This document shows positions 60,310 through 64,000 of a stretch of 64,000 bases of DNA, in pieces. The notes below the pieces were generated by a model. That model did no database searches. It was not told where the DNA came from and saw only the letters and a program-made list of their open reading frames with translations. The stretch is taken from the NCBI GenBank assembly GCA_963800255.1, contig CAWDAK010000010.1, forward strand, positions 62,001 to 126,000, given 5' to 3'. This stretch comes from DATFVA01 sp963800255 (GTDB lineage Bacteria; Bacteroidota; Ignavibacteria; Ignavibacteriales; Ignavibacteriaceae). Within the stretch, counting starts at the first letter, position 1. Every line of letters starts with the position of its first letter. Both the position numbers and the translations under genes were made by a program.

Positions 60310-62763
60310 ATGGCGACGATTTTTGAAAAAATAGTTCCTGTTTCACTTGAAGAAGAAATGAAGTCATCTTACATAGATTACTCTATGTCTGTAATTGTTG
60401 CAAGAGCGCTTCCTGATGTAAGGGACGGGTTGAAGCCTGTTCACCGTAGAGTGCTTTTTGGAATGCATGAACTGGGACTCGCAAATAATAAACCCTACAA
60501 AAAGTCAGCGAGAATTGTGGGTGAAGTGCTCGGTAAATATCATCCTCATGGAGATACAGCCGTTTATGATTCTATGGTAAGAATGGTTCAGGAATTTTCA
60601 TTGAGATACCCTCTGGTGCAGGGACAGGGAAATTTCGGTTCTGTTGATGGTGATTCACCTGCCGCAATGCGTTATACGGAAGCAAGGCTGCACAGAATAG
60701 CTGATGAGATGCTTCGTGACCTTGATAAGAACACCGTCGATTTCGCACCTAACTTTGATGATTCTCTCCAGGAACCGATCGTTCTGCCTTCTTATCTGCC
60801 GAGCTTGCTGATAAACGGGTCGAGCGGCATTGCAGTCGGCATGGCGACTAACATACCCCCTCATAATCTTACTGAAATAATAGATGGAATCATCGCTTAT
60901 ATAAAGAATCCTGCGATTACTGATGAAAAGATGATGAAGATTGTTACCGCACCTGATTTTCCTACGGGAGGAATCATTTTTGGTTATGAAGGAGTTAAAG
61001 AAGCCTATTTAACTGGTCGCGGGAGAGTGGTAATACGGGCTAAAGCTAATGTTGAAACACTCAAGAATAATAAAGAAAATATTATAATTACAGAACTTCC
61101 CTACCAGGTCAACAAAGCTAATCTTATAGAAAAAATGGCCGACCTTGTTCGTGCGGGAAAGCTTTCCGATATCTCGAATATCAGAGATGAATCAGATAGG
61201 GACGGAATGCGCGTCGTGATTGAGCTTAAGAGAGATTCACAGCCATCTGTGGTACTTAATCAATTGTTTAAGCACACCCAGATGCAGACAACTTTTGGCG
61301 TGATAATGCTTGCACTCGTTAATGGCGTGCCCAAGGTACTTACCCTGAAAGAGATGATGAAGCATTTCATCAACCACCGGATGGACGTTCTTATTCGCAG
61401 AACGAAGTACGAGCTTGACGCTGCTGAACGCAGAGCTCATATACTTGAAGGATATATTATAGCGCTGGATAATATTGATGCTGTTATAGAAACCATCAAG
61501 AAATCCAGGGACGTAGAAACCGCCAGGAATAACCTGATGCGCAGGTTTAAGCTGAGTGAAGTGCAGGCAAAGGCGATCCTAGATATGAGGCTGCAGCGCT
61601 TAACAGGGCTTGAACGGAAGAAAATAGAAGATGAATATAAAGAGACAATAAAACTGATTGAACGGCTTAAAGGCATCCTGGAGAGTGAAGAAAAAAGATA
61701 TTCAATTATCAAAGATGAGCTTCTTCAGATAAAGGAAAAATATGGTGACGCCCGCAGAACTGAAATTGTTTATAGTTATGAGGAATTTTCAATAGAAGAT
61801 ATCATCGCGGAAGAGGATGTTGTCGTTACAATGAGCCATAACGGCTTTATTAAGAGGTTCCCTGTTAGCGGTTACAGAAAACAGGGACGCGGAGGTAAAG
61901 GTGTAACAGGCGCAGGAACAAAAGATGATGACTTTATAGAGCATATGTTTATTGCCTCCACTCATCAGTATATATTATTCTTTACCGACAGGGGAAAATG
62001 CTATTGGCTGAAGGTTTTTGAAATTCCTGAAGGCGGCAGAGCTTCAAGAGGACGTTCTATTCTTAACCTTATCGAAAAAGAGAAGGAAGAAAATATTACG
62101 GCCTTTGTCACTGTAAAAGAATTTGATGATAACCATTATCTGGTTATGGCAACCCAGAAGGGAACAATTAAAAAGACCGTCCTTTCTGCTTATGGCAATG
62201 TTAGAAAAGGTGGAATAAATGCCATCAACATTGTCAAGGATGACAGACTTATTTCCGTTAAAATGACGGATGGAAGTAACGATATCGTGCTTGGAACCCG
62301 GAATGGGTTTGCAATAAGGTTTGCTGAAAAAGATGTTAGAGATATGGGCAGGGTAGCTACGGGTGTCCGTGGAATAAAGCTTGCCAAGGGTGATCTTGTT
62401 GTTGGACTCCTGATTATTAAACGGAACGATAATATCCTTGTCGTAACAGAAAAGGGTTTTGGGAAGCGTTCTGACATAAATGATTACAGAATTACACATC
62501 GCGGAGGCAAAGGAGTTATTACCGTTAAGACCAGTGATAAGGTCGGCAAAATGATAGCGATGATGGAAGTTGTTGACGGTGATGAACTTGTTATAATTTC
62601 CTCTCACGGAATGGTTATCCGTCAGAGCGTGAAGGATATTCGGGTGATGGGCAGAAACACTCAGGGTGTAAGAGTAATCCGACTTAAGGAAAGCGATTCA
62701 ATTGCGGATATCGCAAAGGTTATTCCTGAGGATGAAACCGAGGTACCAATAGCAGTTGAGTAA
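60310..62763 (+). CDS. gyrA: DNA gyrase subunit A
   Basis: 817 residues. Catalytic Tyr122 in 'SPAAMRYTEARLHRIADEML'. The quinolone-resistance region 'GKYHPHGDTAVYDSMVRMVQ' has Thr at position 83 (E. coli numbering coincides) and Asp87. The C-terminal six-bladed domain contains a GyrA box variant 'QGRGGKG', which distinguishes it from topoisomerase IV ParC. The tail is short and acidic. Last gene of the rightward origin cluster; a repeat element follows before the convergent hemL. Confidence 0.96.
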   Translation: MATIFEKIVPVSLEEEMKSSYIDYSMSVIVARALPDVRDGLKPVHRRVLFGMHELGLANNKPYKKSARIVGEVLGKYHPHGDTAVYDSMVRMVQEFSLRYPLVQGQGNFGSVDGDSPAAMRYTEARLHRIADEMLRDLDKNTVDFAPNFDDSLQEPIVLPSYLPSLLINGSSGIAVGMATNIPPHNLTEIIDGIIAYIKNPAITDEKMMKIVTAPDFPTGGIIFGYEGVKEAYLTGRGRVVIRAKANVETLKNNKENIIITELPYQVNKANLIEKMADLVRAGKLSDISNIRDESDRDGMRVVIELKRDSQPSVVLNQLFKHTQMQTTFGVIMLALVNGVPKVLTLKEMMKHFINHRMDVLIRRTKYELDAAERRAHILEGYIIALDNIDAVIETIKKSRDVETARNNLMRRFKLSEVQAKAILDMRLQRLTGLERKKIEDEYKETIKLIERLKGILESEEKRYSIIKDELLQIKEKYGDARRTEIVYSYEEFSIEDIIAEEDVVVTMSHNGFIKRFPVSGYRKQGRGGKGVTGAGTKDDDFIEHMFIASTHQYILFFTDRGKCYWLKVFEIPEGGRASRGRSILNLIEKEKEENITAFVTVKEFDDNHYLVMATQKGTIKKTVLSAYGNVRKGGINAINIVKDDRLISVKMTDGSNDIVLGTRNGFAIRFAEKDVRDMGRVATGVRGIKLAKGDLVVGLLIIKRNDNILVVTEKGFGKRSDINDYRITHRGGKGVITVKTSDKVGKMIAMMEVVDGDELVIISSHGMVIRQSVKDIRVMGRNTQGVRVIRLKESDSIADIAKVIPEDETEVPIAVE

Positions 62764-62851
62764 ATAGGCCGAAAATAAAACCTTTTAAGTGCTGGTATCT
62801 GCCATACTGATGAAAGACGATCAACCCAATGACTGGACGTTAATTCGAAAA

Positions 62852-63018
62852 ATGAGACTGTCCGAAAAATTAGATGACATTCATTAATTCCAAAGAATCT
62901 GGAATTTCATTGGATTCCGAAGCAAATCCGGAATAATCATTAGATTCCGAAATAAATCCGGAATGACATCCCATTAGATTCCGAAATAAATTCGGAATGG
63001 TACTTATAAGATAGCCTC
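62852..63018. repeat. Dispersed intergenic element, longest copy with tandem palindromes (copy 3)
   Basis: About 167 bp between the convergent gyrA and hemL genes. The right end acttataagatagcctc (63002-63018) plus a run of T matches the other copies. The left end gagactgtccgaaaaat (62854-62870) is degenerate. Inside are four units of about 30 bp with the palindrome attccgaa...ttcggaat, beginning near 62883, 62909, 62939 and 62973; the first is worn. Probable bidirectional terminator. Confidence 0.75.
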
Positions 63019-63039
63019 TTTTTTTTGATAAGTACTTGC

Positions 63040-64000
63040 TTAAAAAATTGATTTTAATGTCTCGAAGTTTGCTTTAATGGTTTTTTCCAGATCATTTGTG
63101 GTATGCACTGTTGATATAAAAGCAGCTTCAAACTGAGCTGGTGCAAGGTATATTCCTCTCTCAAGCATTCCGTGGAAATACTTACCGTATAACTCTGTAT
63201 TTGAAGTTACAGCCGAGTTAAAATCAACAACTGGTTTTTCCGTAAAGAACATACAAGACATCGAGCCAACGCGATTTAATGCAAGATTTTTTCCTATCTT
63301 TTTAAGGTTCTCTCTGAATCCACCCTCAAGTATTTTCCCTTTTTCATCAAGATCAGTATACAAATCAGGATTTTCTTTAATGTATTTTAAAGCTGCATAA
63401 CCGGCAGCCATAGCCAGCGGGTTTCCGCTTAAAGTTCCAGCCTGGTAAACTGGTCCTGCCGGAGATATCATTTGCATGATTTCCCTTTTTCCACCGAATC
63501 CACCTACAGGCAGTCCCCCGCCAATAATTTTACCAAAAGTTGTTAGATCAGGCTTGATCCCCAGAATTTCCTGAGCTCCACCCTTTGCCACACGGAACCC
63601 TGTCATAACCTCATCAAATATTAATATAATATTTTCATCATCACATATTTTTCTTAATGCAGAAATGAACTCATCCGAAGCTCGCACCACACCCATATTT
63701 CCGGCTATTGGTTCAATTATAATAGCCGCAATTTCATTTTTATTAGAGCTGATTAAACTCTTCACTGATTCAATGTCATTATAATCAGCAACCAGCGTGT
63801 CTGCCGCATTTCCTTTTGTTACGCCCGGACTGGTAGGAACGCCGAGGGTTAATGCTCCTGAACCTGCTTTTATAAGGAAATAATCTGCATGTCCGTGGTA
63901 GCAGCCTTCAAACTTTATAAACTTTTCCTTTCCTGTATATCCCCTTGCGGTTCTTATTGCGCTCATAGTTGCTTCTGTTCCGCTATTAACCATCCTCACC
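63040..64000 (-). CDS. hemL: Glutamate-1-semialdehyde 2,1-aminomutase (partial, N-terminus outside window)
   Basis: About 320 residues of a PLP enzyme that makes 5-aminolevulinate in the C5 tetrapyrrole pathway. 'MVNSGTEATMSAIRTARGYT' begins the visible part, and 'KFEGCYHGHADYFLIKAGSG' is HemL-specific. 'LIFDEVMTGFRVA' supplies the Asp that contacts the pyridine ring, and 'DLTTFGKIIGGGLPVGGFGG' contains the PLP lysine. The upstream frame is open to the edge, so roughly 110 residues are missing. Together with ferrochelatase at 33597..34610 it shows the organism makes its own heme. Confidence 0.95.
   Translation of the reverse strand, partial: VRMVNSGTEATMSAIRTARGYTGKEKFIKFEGCYHGHADYFLIKAGSGALTLGVPTSPGVTKGNAADTLVADYNDIESVKSLISSNKNEIAAIIIEPIAGNMGVVRASDEFISALRKICDDENIILIFDEVMTGFRVAKGGAQEILGIKPDLTTFGKIIGGGLPVGGFGGKREIMQMISPAGPVYQAGTLSGNPLAMAAGYAALKYIKENPDLYTDLDEKGKILEGGFRENLKKIGKNLALNRVGSMSCMFFTEKPVVDFNSAVTSNTELYGKYFHGMLERGIYLAPAQFEAAFISTVHTTNDLEKTIKANFETLKSIF

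Noticed and set aside
62044..62607. 187-codon minus-strand open frame inside gyrA
   Set aside because: Mirror of a conserved gyrA region; no ribosome site or family features.
62883..63000. Regularly spaced repeats that might be a CRISPR array
   Set aside because: Units are imperfect, palindromic and only about 30 bp apart with no unique spacers between them, and no cas genes are present. They belong to an intergenic element family.

Overview
The window looks like a chromosomal segment from a member of the Ignavibacteria (Ignavibacteriota, within the Bacteroidota/Chlorobiota group). The evidence is: (i) a secreted protein at 24176..26683 ending in a type IX secretion sorting domain with the 'YPNPFNPST' signature common in that lineage; (ii) Bacteroidota-flavoured families (GldA/GldF-type ABC exporter, DUF3078, DUF2807, DUF1684, DUF6132); (iii) a short primary sigma factor without region 1.1; (iv) heptose-LPS and Gram-negative envelope genes. 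Base composition is moderately AT-rich throughout. I see no prophage, insertion sequence, CRISPR array, rRNA or tRNA gene.

Layout. 1-3.9 kb: a GldA/GldF-like ABC exporter, a VOC protein, and a five-gene thiol/sulfur operon (rhodanese, DUF6132, DUF2892, DUF302, thioredoxin). 4-8 kb (minus strand): DUF1684 lipoprotein, primary sigma factor, and an OmpR/HisKA two-component pair. 8-14.7 kb: B12-binding radical SAM protein, DUF2630, an F420-reductase-like protein, an APC permease fused to two universal-stress domains, and a TM-helix channel-like protein. 14.7-22.8 kb: envelope and unknown proteins, an SPFH/unknown/ribbon-helix-helix operon, a beta-CASP nuclease, an RsbRD-N-like protein, and a DUF2807 protein. 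22.8-36 kb: cytochrome c lipoprotein, MsrA, a decayed outer-membrane-barrel gene, the T9SS cargo protein, transporters, a dCMP deaminase plus P-loop kinase-like pair, ferrochelatase and a phosphodiesterase. 36-50.8 kb: Na+/H+ antiporter, MetH (frameshifted), HldD, an extremely acidic protein, a Nudix hydrolase, a quinone oxidoreductase (frameshifted), GlgA, a frameshifted lipoprotein, and a patatin-barrel (type Vd-like) protein. 50.8-64 kb: the replication-origin neighbourhood, with rpmH-rnpA-yidD-yidC leaving leftward and dnaA-dnaN-recF-DUF721-gyrB-gyrA leaving rightward, then a partial hemL.

Most of the window is housekeeping. The observations most worth following are: the SPFH/unknown/RHH operon, which carries three TGATA(T/G) direct repeats spaced exactly 11 bp just upstream; a family of 114-167 bp intergenic elements with 17 bp imperfect terminal inverted repeats and internal 'attccgaa...ttcggaat' palindromes, placed at gene ends; a 64-codon remnant of a BamA/D15-type barrel; a T9SS protein with two nearly identical 439 bp segments; three apparent single-base frameshifts within 7.5 kb (metH, quinone oxidoreductase, lipoprotein), which suggest either local sequence error or real decay; and a dnaA gene flanked on both sides by DnaA-box-containing AT-rich DNA (possible bipartite oriC).

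All family assignments come from reading translated sequence and motifs; no database search was run.
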